A DNA stretch of 64,000 bases from contig NZ_NISY01000004.1 of NCBI RefSeq assembly GCF_007595705.1, positions 372,001 to 436,000 of the forward strand, in the 5' to 3' direction. The notes under the pieces were generated by a model that was given only the letters and a program-made list of their open reading frames with translations, made no database searches and was not told the origin of the DNA. Position 1 is the first letter of the stretch. Each line of letters starts with the position of its first letter. A program made the translations under genes and the position numbers. The DNA is from Streptomyces sp. SAJ15. GTDB taxonomy: Bacteria; Actinomycetota; Actinomycetes; Streptomycetales; Streptomycetaceae. Below are positions 53,696 to 62,781 of this stretch, piece by piece.

Positions 53696-55228
53696 ATGGC
53701 CAACACCACGCGGGCCAAGCCCGCTTCCCCCCAAGCCTCCGTCCACCCCGGCGCGTCCGTCGACCTCGATCTGTCCACCCGCCCCGGGGCGGGTGCCGCC
53801 GGCGACAGGGCCCGGGACGCCCCGGACGAGGCGCGGCACAGACCGGGGCCGCGGCCCGGCTGGCTGCTGGTGATCGTCCTCACCGGCCTGTTCATGGCGC
53901 TGTTGGACGTCTTCATCGTCAATGTGGCGGCACCGACCCTCGCCGCCGACCTGGGCGCCTCCGGAGCCGGGCTGCAACTGGTCATCGCGGGCTACACCAT
54001 CGCCTACGCCGTCCTGCTCATCACCGGCGCCCGGATCGGGGCGCGGATCGGGCACCGCAGGGCGTTCCTGGCCGGTCTCGCCGTCTTCACCGCCGCCTCG
54101 CTGGCCTGTGGACTGGCCCCGAACACCGGGTCGTTGATCGCCTTCCGGGTGGTGCAGGGCACGGGCTCGGCCCTGATGCTGCCGCAGGTGCTCAGCCTGA
54201 TCCAGCGTACGTACACCGGCAGTTCACGGGCGCGGGCCCTGGGCGCGTACTCCGCCGTGCTCGCCTCGGGCGCGGCCGCCGGGCAGATCGTGGGGGGCGT
54301 GCTGGTGAGCGCCGACCTCTTCGGCGCCGGCTGGCGGCCGGTCTTCCTGGTCAACGTGCCGATCGGGGTGCTGCTGCTGGTGGTCGGGCCGCGGCTGATG
54401 CCGCGCGACCGGGTGGACGCGGCGGCCGCCTCCCGTCGGATGGACATGCCGGGCCTGCTGCTGCTCGCGGCGGCCGTTCTGCTGTTCACCGTGCCGCTGG
54501 TGCTCGGGCAGGACCGCGGCTGGCCGCTGTGGTGCTGGGTGGCGCTGGCCGCGAGCGCGCTGCTGGTGGCGGCGTTCACCGGGTACGAGGCGCGGCTGTC
54601 CCGGCGCGGCGGGGCGCCGCTGATCGCCCCGCGGGTGATGCGGGCGCCGGGGATGTCGGTGGCGGTGGTCCGGCTGGCCGTGGCCATGGCCGTGAACGGC
54701 GGCTTCCTGTTCGTCCTGGCGCTGCACACCCAGAGCGCGCTCGGCTACAGCGCGCTCCGCGCGGGGCTGACCTTCGCCCCGGCCGCGGTGGCCTTCGGGG
54801 TGACCGGGCTCAACTGGCGGCGGCTGCCCCGGCGGTGGCAGTCGGGGCTGGTGCCGGGCGGCTTCGTGCTCGCGGCCGTCTCCTTCGCCGGCGTCGGGCT
54901 GGCGCTGCACGGCGGCCGCCATGCCGACCTGGGGCTCTACGCCTCGATGGTGGGCGTGGGCGTCGGTCTGTCGCTCGCCTACAGCCCCGCCCTCGCCAGG
55001 GCGCTGGAGACGGTGCGGCAGGAGGACGCGGCGGACGCCAGCGGGGTGCTCGTGACATCGGGTCAGATCGGACTGCTGATCGGAGTGGCGGCACTGGGCG
55101 CCCTCTACCTGGGCATGGCGGGGGACGTGCCCACGGGGGACGCGGCCGGGGACGCGCTCCTGGCGACCGCGCTCGCCATGGCCGGCACCTCCCTGGGCGG
55201 CGCCCTGGTCGTCGGGCGCCGCCGCTGA
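53696..55228 (+). CDS. MFS drug:proton antiporter, DHA2-type
   Basis: A 510-residue exporter with about 14 predicted membrane helices. Residues 1-55 are a soluble polar tail (not usual in the family), then helix 1 LVIVLTGLFMALLDVFIVNVA with the Asp motif. The DHA2 motif A is IGARIGHRRAFLAGL. Motif C-like GAYSAVLASGAAAGQIVGGVL supports a drug or metabolite export function. The ATG 53696 start has no obvious ribosome-binding motif. Divergent from the XRE gene and likely controlled by it; substrate unknown. Confidence 0.87.
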   Translation: MANTTRAKPASPQASVHPGASVDLDLSTRPGAGAAGDRARDAPDEARHRPGPRPGWLLVIVLTGLFMALLDVFIVNVAAPTLAADLGASGAGLQLVIAGYTIAYAVLLITGARIGARIGHRRAFLAGLAVFTAASLACGLAPNTGSLIAFRVVQGTGSALMLPQVLSLIQRTYTGSSRARALGAYSAVLASGAAAGQIVGGVLVSADLFGAGWRPVFLVNVPIGVLLLVVGPRLMPRDRVDAAAASRRMDMPGLLLLAAAVLLFTVPLVLGQDRGWPLWCWVALAASALLVAAFTGYEARLSRRGGAPLIAPRVMRAPGMSVAVVRLAVAMAVNGGFLFVLALHTQSALGYSALRAGLTFAPAAVAFGVTGLNWRRLPRRWQSGLVPGGFVLAAVSFAGVGLALHGGRHADLGLYASMVGVGVGLSLAYSPALARALETVRQEDAADASGVLVTSGQIGLLIGVAALGALYLGMAGDVPTGDAAGDALLATALAMAGTSLGGALVVGRRR

Positions 55229-55298
55229 CCGGAAGGCCGTCCCATGGCAGAATCGATCGTCGGAGGGGGGACGGGGCCCACAGGGGAGGAATGGTGCG

Positions 55299-55490
55299 AT
55301 GCAGACCAGTGTCCTCAAGGAGGTCGGCGATCTCGGCGACCTCCGCGACAGCGCTGCCTCCGCCGGGTCCGACCGTTCGCCCGCCGGCCTCAGATGCCCG
55401 GCCTGCCAGTCGGTCAGCGTCGCCCAGGTGCTCGGCGACAACGGTGGCGTTTCCTACGTCTGTACGGCCTGCGGCCACATCTGGAGCTGA
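55299..55490 (+). CDS. Small zinc-ribbon-like protein
   Basis: A 63-residue protein with one zinc-ribbon-like module: CPACQS (about 34) and CTACGHIW (about 56), each with Cys-x-x-Cys. The first 30 residues are polar and probably flexible. GGAGGAA lies 9 bases before ATG 55299. It overlaps no gene and is followed 7 bases later by a second Cys-pair protein. The function is unknown; a nucleic-acid or protein-binding role is possible. Confidence 0.7.
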   Translation: MQTSVLKEVGDLGDLRDSAASAGSDRSPAGLRCPACQSVSVAQVLGDNGGVSYVCTACGHIWS

Positions 55491-55497
55491 GTGATCG

Positions 55498-55731
55498 ATG
55501 GGGGCACACAGCCGGAAGTGCGACTGGTGCAACAGCGGGACGCCGATCGTCCGCGATATGGAGCCGCTCAATCCCGAGTACCAGTACTGGTGCGTGGAGT
55601 GTGCGCGGGCGCTGATCATAAAAGGCGACCCGATCGAGACCTACCGGGAGCTGGAGGGCGAGCCGATCTACGGCCGGCTCCTCGACGAGCACTGCACCCT
55701 CAAACGCTTCTATTCGTTCGCGACGGCGTGA
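55498..55731 (+). CDS. Small Cys-pair protein
   Basis: A 77-residue protein with two Cys-x-x-Cys pairs (CDWCNS near residue 8 and CVECAR near 32), followed by an acidic-hydrophobic part ETYRELEGEPIYGRLLDEHCTLKRFYSFATA. A zinc-binding module is likely. ATG 55498 is 7 bases after the previous stop, so the two may be translated together, although no strong ribosome-binding motif is seen. Function unknown. Confidence 0.7.
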   Translation: MGAHSRKCDWCNSGTPIVRDMEPLNPEYQYWCVECARALIIKGDPIETYRELEGEPIYGRLLDEHCTLKRFYSFATA

Positions 55732-55937
55732 CCGTGGTGCCGTGACAGGTGCGGCGACCGTGGGTGCGTGGGTGCGTGGGCACGGGGCGGTGGCCTGAAG
55801 GGGGCCGCCGCCGGCCGCCCGCGCGGTCCGCGTGAGCCGGGGAGAGCCCCGCGCGGGCCGCGGAGTGGTCGGCTCCGGCCCCGGACCGGTCGACGCGCTC
55901 CGCGCGGAGGCGGTGCGAGGGCCCCCGGGGAACCGAT

Positions 55938-55968
55938 TTGGCAAAGGGCCGGGTGGTCCGTGTAATGT
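55938..55968 (+). promoter_or_regulatory. Promoter of the second tRNA-Ala
   Basis: TTGGCA at 55938-55943 with TGTAAT (17-base spacer) or TAATGT (19-base spacer) at 55961-55968, about 62 bases before the tRNA. The rest of the 298-base gap upstream contains no gene. Confidence 0.55.
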
Positions 55969-56029
55969 AGGCATCGCCGCCGAGGGGAACCGGAGGGAAA
56001 CCGAAGGAGAACCAAGCGGTGCAAAGCCT

Positions 56030-56102
<73 letters not shown>

Positions 56103-56108
56103 CTCTCG

Positions 56109-56147
56109 AAGAGGGCGGGTCATCCGAAATGGATGACCCGCCCTCTT
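56109..56147 (+). terminator. Terminator after tRNA-Ala copy 2
   Basis: A 15-bp perfect stem (gagggcgggtcatcc / ggatgacccgccctc) extended by aa/tt pairs, loop gaaat, 7 bases past the tRNA. Confidence 0.9.
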
Positions 56148-56204
56148 CCGTGTTAAGCGGCTGTGTTGTGGCTCACCGCGGTGCGGCCCCTTGGCGCGCT
56201 GCGG

Positions 56205-56210
56205 TAATCT
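56205..56210 (+). promoter_or_regulatory. -10 box TAATCT of the leuS leader
   Basis: TAATCT ends 6 bases before the ATG of the leader peptide, suggesting a leaderless leader transcript. No convincing -35 is visible. Confidence 0.5.
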
Positions 56211-56216
56211 GACCCC

Positions 56217-56255
56217 ATGCGTGCCGTACGCCTTCTGCTTAGCGGGCCGCGCTGA
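56217..56255 (+). CDS. leuS leader peptide with three consecutive Leu codons
   Basis: ATG 56217 to TGA 56255 encodes [12 protein letters not shown]. The Leu codons CTT, CTG and CTT are consecutive in the middle. The peptide is followed 43 bases later by a terminator with a T tract and then by leuS, the classical arrangement of ribosome-mediated attenuation: leucine starvation stalls the ribosome and prevents the terminator. Confidence 0.75.
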   Translation: MRAVRLLLSGPR

Positions 56256-56297
56256 TCAGTACCGACCGGTGACACACCAGGTCGGCATCGGCGCGGC

Positions 56298-56323
56298 GTC
56301 CCCTCCTGTGCGAGGGGATTTTT
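56298..56323 (+). terminator. Attenuator terminator upstream of leuS
   Basis: Stem tcccctc / gagggga (56299-56305 with 56312-56318) and a G-T pair at the base, a six-base loop, followed directly by TTTTT (56319-56323). This is a true U-tract terminator, unusual in this genome, where other hairpins lack it. Confidence 0.75.
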
Positions 56324-56394
56324 CATTTCCGCCGGTGGCCGCCGGAGCCCCCGGTGATCCGCTGACAGAGACGATCGATGGAGCTTTGAGGACG

Positions 56395-59268
56395 ATGAGC
56401 GAGACCCACACCGCTGCCGAGGCGGCGGCTGCCCCGCACCGCTACACGGCGGCGCTGGCCGCCGACATCGAGGCCCGCTGGCAGGACGTCTGGGACGCGG
56501 ACGGCACGTACGAGGCGCCCAACCCGAGCGGCGACCTGGCGGGCGACTCCGAGCTGGTCGCGCGGCCGAAGAAGTTCATCATGGACATGTTCCCGTACCC
56601 CTCGGGTGCGGGGCTGCACGTCGGCCACCCGCTGGGCTACATCGCCACCGACGTCTACGCCCGCTTCCACCGCATGACCGGGCACAACGTCCTGCACACC
56701 CTGGGCTTCGACGCCTTCGGCCTGCCGGCCGAGCAGTACGCGGTGCAGACCGGCACCCACCCCCGGGTCTCCACCGAGGCCAACATCGCCAACATGCAGG
56801 CGCAGCTGCGCCGCCTGGGCCTGGGCCACGACAAGCGCCGCTCGTTCGAGACGATCGACCCGGACTACTACAAGTGGACCCAGTGGATCTTCCTCCAGAT
56901 CTTCAACTCCTGGTACGACGAGGAGGCGCGGCGGGCGCGCCCGATCGACGAGCTGGTCGAGGCGTTCGCCTCCGGTGAGCGCGCCACCCCGGACGGGCGC
57001 CCCTGGAGCGAGCTGAGCGCCACCGAGCGCTCCGACGTGCTGGGCGGCTACCGCCTGGCGTACGCCTCGGACGCGCCGGTCAACTGGTGCCCCGGCCTGG
57101 GCACCGTGCTGGCCAACGAGGAGGTCACCGCGGACGGCCGCTCCGAGCGCGGCAACTTCCCGGTGTTCAAGGCCAACCTGCGCCAGTGGAACATGCGGAT
57201 CACCGCGTACGCGGAGCGGCTGCTGACCGACCTGGACGGGCTGGACTGGCCGGAGGCCATCAAGCTCCAGCAGCGCAACTGGATCGGGCGCAGCGAGGGC
57301 GCGCGGGTCGACTTCGCGGTCGACGGCCACCCGGACGCCAAGGTGACGGTCTTCACCACCCGCCAGGACACCCTGTTCGGCGCCACCTACATGGTGCTGG
57401 CCCCCGAGCACGAGCTGGTCGAGGAGATCGTCCCGGCGGCGTGGCCCGAGTCCACCCACGAGGTGTGGACCGGTGGGCACGCGACCCCCGGCGAGGCGGT
57501 GGCCGCCTACCGCAAGCAGGCCATGGCCAAGTCGGACGTCGAGCGGCAGGCCGAGGCCAAGGACAAGACGGGCGTCTTCACCGGCGCGTACGCGATCAAC
57601 CCGGTCAGCGGCGACCGCGTCCCGGTCTTCATCGCCGACTACGTGCTGATGGGCTACGGCACCGGCGCGATCATGGCGGTTCCGGCGCACGACAGCCGCG
57701 ACTTCGCCTTCGCCCGCGCCTTCGAGCTGCCGATGCGCTGCGTCGTGAGCCCCTCGGACGACCGCGGCACCGACCCGTCCACCTGGGACGACGCCTTCGA
57801 CTCGTACGAGGCGGAGATCATCGGTTCCGCCGGCGCGGAGGTCTCCCTGGACGGGCTGGTGGTCCCGGACGCCAAGGTGAAGATCACCGAGTGGCTGGCC
57901 GCCCGGGGCATCGGCGAGGGCACCGTCAACTACCGGCTGCGCGACTGGCTGTTCAGCCGCCAGCGCTACTGGGGCGAGCCCTTCCCGATCGTGTACGACG
58001 AGGACGGCGTGGCGCACGCGCTGCCCGAGTCGATGCTGCCGCTGGAGCTGCCCGAGGTCGACGACTACGCGCCGCGCACCTTCGACCCCGAGGACGCGGA
58101 CTCCAAGCCGGAGACCCCGCTGTCGCGCAACGAGGCGTGGGTCGACGTCGAGCTGGACCTGGGCGACGGCCCCAAGCGCTACCGGCGTGAGACCAACACC
58201 ATGCCGAACTGGGCCGGTTCGTGCTGGTACGAGCTGCGCTACCTGGACCCGCACAACAGCGAGAAGCTGGTCGACCCGGAGATCGAGCGCTACTGGATGG
58301 GCCCGCGCGAGGGCCAGCCGCACGGCGGCGTCGACCTGTACGTGGGCGGCGCCGAGCACGCCGTGCTGCACCTGCTGTACGCCCGCTTCTGGTCGAAGGT
58401 CCTGTTCGACCTGGGGCACATCTCGTCCCCCGAGCCCTTCCACCGCCTGTTCAACCAGGGCATGATCCAGGCGTACGTCTACCGGGACCTCCGCGGCTTC
58501 CCGGTCCCGGCCGCCGAGGTCGAGGAGCGGGACGGGAAGTTCTTCTACGCCGGCGAGCAGGTCAAGCGCGAGCTGGGCAAGATGGGCAAGTCCCTGAAGA
58601 ACGCCGTCACCCCGGACGAGATCTGCGCGGAGTACGGCGCGGACACGCTGCGTCTGTACGAGATGGCCATGGGCCCGCTGGACGTCTCCCGTCCGTGGGA
58701 CACCCGCGCGGTCATCGGCCAGTACCGGCTGCTGCAGCGGCTGTGGCGCAACGTCGTGGACGAGAACACCGGTGAGGTGACGGTCACCGACGCCGAGCCG
58801 GACGAGGCCACGCTGCGCGCCCTGCACAAGGCCATCGACGGCGTGCGCCAGGACATGGCCGGGCTGCGCTTCAACACCGCCATCGCCAAGATCACCGAGC
58901 TGAACAACCACGTCACCAAGGTGGGCGAGGTGCCGCGCTCGGTGGCCGAGGGCCTGGTGCTGCTGATCGCCCCGCTGGCCCCGCACATCGCCGAGGAGCT
59001 GTGGCGCAAGCTGGGGCACCAGGACTCCGTGGTGCACCACGACTTCCCGGTCGCCGACCCCGCCTTCGCCGTGGACGAGGCCGTGACCTGCGTCGTGCAG
59101 ATCAAGGGCAAGATCAAGGCGCGGCTGGAGGTCCCGCCGTCGATCACCGACGACGAGCTGGAGAAGCTGGCGCTGGGCGACCCGGCGGTCGTGGCGGCGC
59201 TGGGCGGCGCGGGCATCCGCAAGGTCATCGTCCGGGCGCCGAAGCTGGTCAACATCGTCCCCGCCTGA
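56395..59268 (+). CDS. leuS: Leucyl-tRNA synthetase
   Basis: A 957-residue class I synthetase charging tRNA-Leu. HIGH is HVGH at 75-78. The KMSKS motif is KMGKS at 729-733. The CP1 editing domain lies between (about 290-500), with the typical [18 protein letters not shown] stretch. The anticodon-binding domain and the C-terminal extension follow ([14 protein letters not shown]). The start ATG 56395 is 140 bases after the leader peptide; upstream ATGs belong to the leader. The gene is probably controlled by leucine attenuation. A strong terminator follows. Confidence 0.97.
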   Translation: MSETHTAAEAAAAPHRYTAALAADIEARWQDVWDADGTYEAPNPSGDLAGDSELVARPKKFIMDMFPYPSGAGLHVGHPLGYIATDVYARFHRMTGHNVLHTLGFDAFGLPAEQYAVQTGTHPRVSTEANIANMQAQLRRLGLGHDKRRSFETIDPDYYKWTQWIFLQIFNSWYDEEARRARPIDELVEAFASGERATPDGRPWSELSATERSDVLGGYRLAYASDAPVNWCPGLGTVLANEEVTADGRSERGNFPVFKANLRQWNMRITAYAERLLTDLDGLDWPEAIKLQQRNWIGRSEGARVDFAVDGHPDAKVTVFTTRQDTLFGATYMVLAPEHELVEEIVPAAWPESTHEVWTGGHATPGEAVAAYRKQAMAKSDVERQAEAKDKTGVFTGAYAINPVSGDRVPVFIADYVLMGYGTGAIMAVPAHDSRDFAFARAFELPMRCVVSPSDDRGTDPSTWDDAFDSYEAEIIGSAGAEVSLDGLVVPDAKVKITEWLAARGIGEGTVNYRLRDWLFSRQRYWGEPFPIVYDEDGVAHALPESMLPLELPEVDDYAPRTFDPEDADSKPETPLSRNEAWVDVELDLGDGPKRYRRETNTMPNWAGSCWYELRYLDPHNSEKLVDPEIERYWMGPREGQPHGGVDLYVGGAEHAVLHLLYARFWSKVLFDLGHISSPEPFHRLFNQGMIQAYVYRDLRGFPVPAAEVEERDGKFFYAGEQVKRELGKMGKSLKNAVTPDEICAEYGADTLRLYEMAMGPLDVSRPWDTRAVIGQYRLLQRLWRNVVDENTGEVTVTDAEPDEATLRALHKAIDGVRQDMAGLRFNTAIAKITELNNHVTKVGEVPRSVAEGLVLLIAPLAPHIAEELWRKLGHQDSVVHHDFPVADPAFAVDEAVTCVVQIKGKIKARLEVPPSITDDELEKLALGDPAVVAALGGAGIRKVIVRAPKLVNIVPA

Positions 59269-59339
59269 TGGCCGCCTGATCCCCGGCCGCCCTGGGCCGG
59301 GGACTGCCCGGCCCAGGGCCGAGGAGTAGGGGATGTCCA

Positions 59340-59386
59340 CTACGGGCAGGTCGCGGGTTCCCCTGGAACCCGCGACCTGCCCGTAG
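59340..59386 (+). terminator. Terminator after leuS
   Basis: A perfect 22-bp inverted repeat with a three-base loop (59362-59364), 72 bases after the stop; the longest looped hairpin noticed in the window. Confidence 0.85.
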
Positions 59387-59429
59387 CGTTTACGGTGAAG
59401 GGGCCGTAAGGCCGCCCATCCGTACGTGC

Positions 59430-59488
59430 GGTTCGTTCGGTTCGGGTTCGGTTTGGTTCGGGTTCGTTCGGGTTCGGTTCCGTTTCGG
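59430..59488. repeat. GGTTCG-type simple repeats
   Basis: About nine near-copies of ggttcg with one- to two-base variation fill the region just upstream of the ribosome-binding site of the 59502 gene. The DNA is locally AT-richer and repetitive. Confidence 0.85.
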
Positions 59489-59501
59489 TGAAGGAGCACC
59501 C

Positions 59502-60230
59502 ATGGAAACCATCGGGTTGATCCTGCTGCTGCTCTTCGTGCTCTTCGTCGCGGCGGGTGCCTACGTGACGGTGCGGACCGTTCGCGCGGCGAGGCGCGGC
59601 ATCGACCGCACCGTCACCCAGGCCCGGCGCACCGTGGAGGACACCCGCCTGCGCGCCAAGCGGTACGCGACGCCCGGCGCCGCCGGAGAGCTGGCCCAGC
59701 TGCGCCTGTCGCTGCGCACCTCGATGCGCGCCACCCGGGAGGCGCTCCAGGCGGGCGTCGCCGAGGACCCCGCCCTGAAGGAGTCGCTGGCCCTGTTCGA
59801 GCGGCTCAGCGCGCACGGGGTGGAGCTGGAGGACGAGCTCAGGCGACTGGAGCGGGAGCCGGACCGTATCCGGCTGGCGACCCGGCTGCCGGAGCTGCGC
59901 GAGCGCACGGAACGGATCACCCACTCCGCCGACTCGCTGCGCTGGGCCGCGCGGGAACGGGCCCACCGGTTCGCCTCGGACGACCTGGTCGATCTGGGAC
60001 GCGAGATCGAGCTGGAGGCGGGCGCGCTGCGGCACTGGGCGCCGGCTCCGGAGCCGGACGTCTCGCCGGGTGCGCCGGCCGGGCCCGGGGTCGGCGGTGG
60101 GTCGGGATCCGGGTCCGAGGCGGGACAGGCGGGGCCGCGGGCGATCGCCGCCCCCGAGGACCCCGAGTGGCAGCCGGGCCACGGCTGGCAGCGCTGGCAG
60201 AAGGCGCCGAGGCCGGAGAGCAACGGCTGA
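59502..60230 (+). CDS. Membrane-anchored coiled-coil protein, function unknown
   Basis: A 242-residue protein. One N-terminal TM helix (residues 4-24, IGLILLLLFVLFVAAGAYVTV), then a basic stretch (RAARRGIDRTVTQARRTVEDTRLRAKR), and a long helical region with heptad-like charge (about 60-180, VELEDELRRLEREPDRIRLATRLPELRERTERI). The end is Gly/Pro/Ser-rich with a WQPGHGWQRW motif. GAAGGAG is 6 bases before ATG 59502. It might organise the membrane or envelope; I do not recognise the family. Confidence 0.75.
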   Translation: METIGLILLLLFVLFVAAGAYVTVRTVRAARRGIDRTVTQARRTVEDTRLRAKRYATPGAAGELAQLRLSLRTSMRATREALQAGVAEDPALKESLALFERLSAHGVELEDELRRLEREPDRIRLATRLPELRERTERITHSADSLRWAARERAHRFASDDLVDLGREIELEAGALRHWAPAPEPDVSPGAPAGPGVGGGSGSGSEAGQAGPRAIAAPEDPEWQPGHGWQRWQKAPRPESNG

Positions 60231-60343
60231 ACGGTGGTGCGGCCGGTGAGCGGCGCTGAACGGCGGTGTGGCCGAAGAGCGGCGCTGAACGACGGTGTGG
60301 CCGAAGAGCGGCGGCTGAACGGCGGTGACGGCGGTGAGTGGCG
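60227..60343. repeat. 29-30 bp tandem repeats overlapping the end of the previous gene
   Basis: Four units begin CTGAACGG or CTGAACGA at 60227, 60256, 60285 and 60315. The first unit contains the stop codon of the coiled-coil gene. Each unit has the form CTGAACGGNGGTGNGGCCG(A/G)(A/T)GAGCGGCG. Confidence 0.85.
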
Positions 60344-60437
60344 CGTCGCGGGTCGGGCGGGTCCGGCGGACGGCCCGGGGACGGCCGCGCACACCACGGC
60401 CGGAGGGCCCGCGCTGTCGGTGATCCGTGTCCCCCGA

Positions 60438-60443
60438 TAACCT
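60438..60443 (+). promoter_or_regulatory. -10 box TAACCT of degV (leaderless)
   Basis: TAACCT ends 7 bases before ATG 60451; there is no ribosome-binding motif. Confidence 0.45.
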
Positions 60444-60450
60444 CCCAGTC

Positions 60451-61296
60451 ATGCCCCGCCATGTCGCCATCGTCACCGATTCCACGGCGTATCTGCCGCA
60501 GCACGCGATGGAGCGGCATCGCATCACGTCGGTGCCGCTGACGGTGGTCCTGGGGGACCAGGCGCTGGAGGAGGGCACCGAGATCAGCGCCCGGTCCGTC
60601 GCCCAGGCGCTGCAGAAGCGCACGCCGGTCACCACCTCCCGGCCCAACCCGGAGATGTTCGCCGCGGCCTACAGCGCGGCGGCCGCGACCGGCGCCACGG
60701 GAATCGTCTCGCTGCACCTGTCGGCCGAGTTCTCCGGCACGTACGACGCGGCGGTGCTCGCCGCCCAGGACGCGTCCGTGCCGGTGCGCGTGGTGGACAC
60801 CGGGATGGTGGCGATGGCCTTGGGCTTCTGCGCGCTGGCCGCCGCAGAGGCCGCGGAGAGCGGCGGCACCCTCGACGAGGCGGTGGCCGCCGCCGAGAAG
60901 TGCGCCGAGGGCACCTCCACGTACTTCTACGTGGACACCCTCGACTACCTCCGCCGCGGCGGCCGCATCGGGGCCGCACAGGCCCTCGTCGGCTCAGCCC
61001 TCGCGGTCAAGCCGCTGCTCCAGCTCGACGAGGGCCGGATCGAGCTGCGGGAGAAGGTGCGCACCGCCTCCAAGGCCATCGCCCGCCTGGAGGAGATCGT
61101 CGTCGAGCGTGCCGGATCCCGCCCCGTCGACATCGCCGTCCACCACCTGGCCGCCGGTGAACGCGCCACCGCCCTCGCCGCACGCCTGCGCGAGCGGGTT
61201 CCCGGCCTTGCCGAGCTCTACGTCAGCGAGGTCGGCGCGGTCATCGGGGCCCACACGGGGCCGGGGCTGCTCGGCGCGGTGGTCTCGCCGCGGTAG
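60451..61296 (+). CDS. DegV family protein
   Basis: A 281-residue DegV-fold protein, a fatty-acid-binding family. The N-terminal half starts MPRHVAIVTDSTAYLPQHAM; the family motifs TSRPNPEMFAAAY, HLSAEFSGTYDAAVLAAQ and TGMVAMALGF follow. The C-terminal half has LVGSALAVKPLLQLDEGRI and HTGPGLLGAVV. DegV proteins deliver host or endogenous fatty acids to fatty acid kinase; the partner is not nearby. The ATG 60451 start is set by the promoter; GTG 60427 is the alternative. Confidence 0.9.
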   Translation: MPRHVAIVTDSTAYLPQHAMERHRITSVPLTVVLGDQALEEGTEISARSVAQALQKRTPVTTSRPNPEMFAAAYSAAAATGATGIVSLHLSAEFSGTYDAAVLAAQDASVPVRVVDTGMVAMALGFCALAAAEAAESGGTLDEAVAAAEKCAEGTSTYFYVDTLDYLRRGGRIGAAQALVGSALAVKPLLQLDEGRIELREKVRTASKAIARLEEIVVERAGSRPVDIAVHHLAAGERATALAARLRERVPGLAELYVSEVGAVIGAHTGPGLLGAVVSPR

Positions 61297-61437
61297 GCGG
61301 TCGGGCCGGCCGGGCGCCGAGGCCGGGGATGTGGGCGGTACGCCGGGGATGTGGGTGGCGCCTCGCGAAGTCGGGCGATGTGCCGGGATATCGGGGCGCC
61401 GGCAATTCGGGCGGACGCCCTCGTGTGGGTGACGCGC

Positions 61438-61464
61438 TTATCCCCAACGCGCGGGTTATCCACG
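61438..61464 (+). promoter_or_regulatory. Two DnaA-box-like sequences
   Basis: TTATCCCCA (61438-61446) and TTATCCACG (61456-61464), each one mismatch from TTATCCACA, in the same orientation and 18 bases apart. They lie in the gap before comEA, 51 bases upstream of its start. They could titrate DnaA or regulate comEA; no other replication genes are nearby. Confidence 0.4.
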
Positions 61465-61502
61465 GAATTCAGGCGCGCTCAGCGGGAGTCGCGGCGTCGC
61501 CC

Positions 61503-61508
61503 TACCGT
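61503..61508 (+). promoter_or_regulatory. -10 box TACCGT of comEA (leaderless)
   Basis: TACCGT ends 6 bases before ATG 61515 and no ribosome-binding motif is present. Confidence 0.45.
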
Positions 61509-61514
61509 CGGGGC

Positions 61515-62699
61515 ATGGATCTCCGATCACGCAGCGTAATCGAGCCGACCATGGCCTTCGCCGCGGTCGCGCCCCCACGGGAGCGGGCCGCCCGCCTGCT
61601 CCGCGACGTACCCCGCGTTCGACGTGACGCGCCGCGCGACGCCCCGCGAGCGGGACCGGCCGTGGAGGAGCCGGGTACCGGGGGCGGCGAGCCGGGTGTG
61701 GGGGAGGACGATCCTTCGGGCGGCGGAGTGGTGGTGTCGCGCGAGGGAGCGGGCGTCCCGCGTGGCAGGGAGGGTGCACCACGAGACGCGCCGGGCGTGC
61801 GGGGAGACGGGCCGGTCGGGCGGGGAGAGGCGCTGGGTGTGCCCGGAGACGCGCCGAGCGTGCCCGGAGACGGGCCGGGCGTGCCGCGAGGCGAGGAGGA
61901 CCTGGGCCTGTCGCGTCCCGGAGACACGGAGAGCGCCTATGAGCCGGGCGCGCCCGTCGAGCCCGATGGCGCGGCGTCGAAGCCCTCCGGCGGGCCGCGG
62001 CTGCGTCCGCACGTCCGACTGGCGCTGCGAGAGCGACTCCCGCTGTGGTGGCAGACGCGCTGCGGCGTCGAGCCGAGGGCGCTCGCGGCCCTCGGACTGG
62101 TGCTGCTGGTGGTGACGGGGTTCGGCGTCCACCACTTCTGGGCCGGGCGACCGCAGACCGTGCGGGCACCGGCGGTCGAACCTCCGCGGGCGGCTCCAGC
62201 GGAGCCCGGGCCCCCGAGGGGAGCCGGTCCCACGGCGGCCGCCGGGCCGGGGCGGACGGTCGTGGTCGATGTGGCGGGGCGGGTCCGGGACCCCGGTGTG
62301 CACCGGCTGCCGACGGGGTCACGGGTCGCCGACGCTCTCAAGGCGGCGGGCGGGGTGCGGCCCGACACCGATATGAGCGGCCTGAACCGCGCCCGCACGC
62401 TGACGGACGGTGAGCAGATCGTCGTCGGCGGCACCCCGGCTCCGGCCCCTGCACCACCCGGTGGTCCCGCCGTTCCGCCGCCCGGGGGCGCGCCCACGCC
62501 CGGCAGCGCCCCGGTCAGCCTGAACTCCGCCACCGCCGAACAGCTCGACGCGCTGCCCGGCGTGGGCCCGGTCCTCGCCCAGCACATCCTGGACTACCGC
62601 GCGCGGCACGGCGGCTTCCGCTCCGTGGACGAGCTGCGCGACGTCAACGGCATCGGCGACCAGCGCTTCGCCGACCTCAGCCCCCTGGTGCGGCCATGA
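61515..62699 (+). CDS. comEA: ComEA-like helix-hairpin-helix DNA-binding protein
   Basis: A 394-residue ComEA relative. Residues 1-180 form an unusually long disordered cytoplasmic part, rich in Gly/Pro/Arg/Glu with internal repeats (VPGDAPSVPGDGPGVP). One TM helix at about 190-210 (LAALGLVLLVVTGFGVHHFWAG). An SLBB-like domain (about 248-310) and a C-terminal helix-hairpin-helix pair (about 334-390, LPGVGPVLAQHILDYR) follow; ComEA binds DNA for uptake in competent bacteria. The start ATG 61515 is set by the promoter. comEC follows 82 bases later. Natural competence is not established in this genus, so the role may differ. Confidence 0.85.
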   Translation: MDLRSRSVIEPTMAFAAVAPPRERAARLLRDVPRVRRDAPRDAPRAGPAVEEPGTGGGEPGVGEDDPSGGGVVVSREGAGVPRGREGAPRDAPGVRGDGPVGRGEALGVPGDAPSVPGDGPGVPRGEEDLGLSRPGDTESAYEPGAPVEPDGAASKPSGGPRLRPHVRLALRERLPLWWQTRCGVEPRALAALGLVLLVVTGFGVHHFWAGRPQTVRAPAVEPPRAAPAEPGPPRGAGPTAAAGPGRTVVVDVAGRVRDPGVHRLPTGSRVADALKAAGGVRPDTDMSGLNRARTLTDGEQIVVGGTPAPAPAPPGGPAVPPPGGAPTPGSAPVSLNSATAEQLDALPGVGPVLAQHILDYRARHGGFRSVDELRDVNGIGDQRFADLSPLVRP

Positions 62700-62781
62700 C
62701 GCGTCAGCCGCCCCCGGCCGGGGCCACCCCGGAGCGGGCCGGCCGACGCCTGCCCGTGGCGGGCGTCATGAGGGCGGCGCC

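Noticed and set aside
61438..61464. A replication origin indicated by DnaA boxes
   Set aside because: Only two imperfect boxes are present, with no dnaA or dnaN gene, no AT-rich unwinding region and a core-gene context far from a typical origin.
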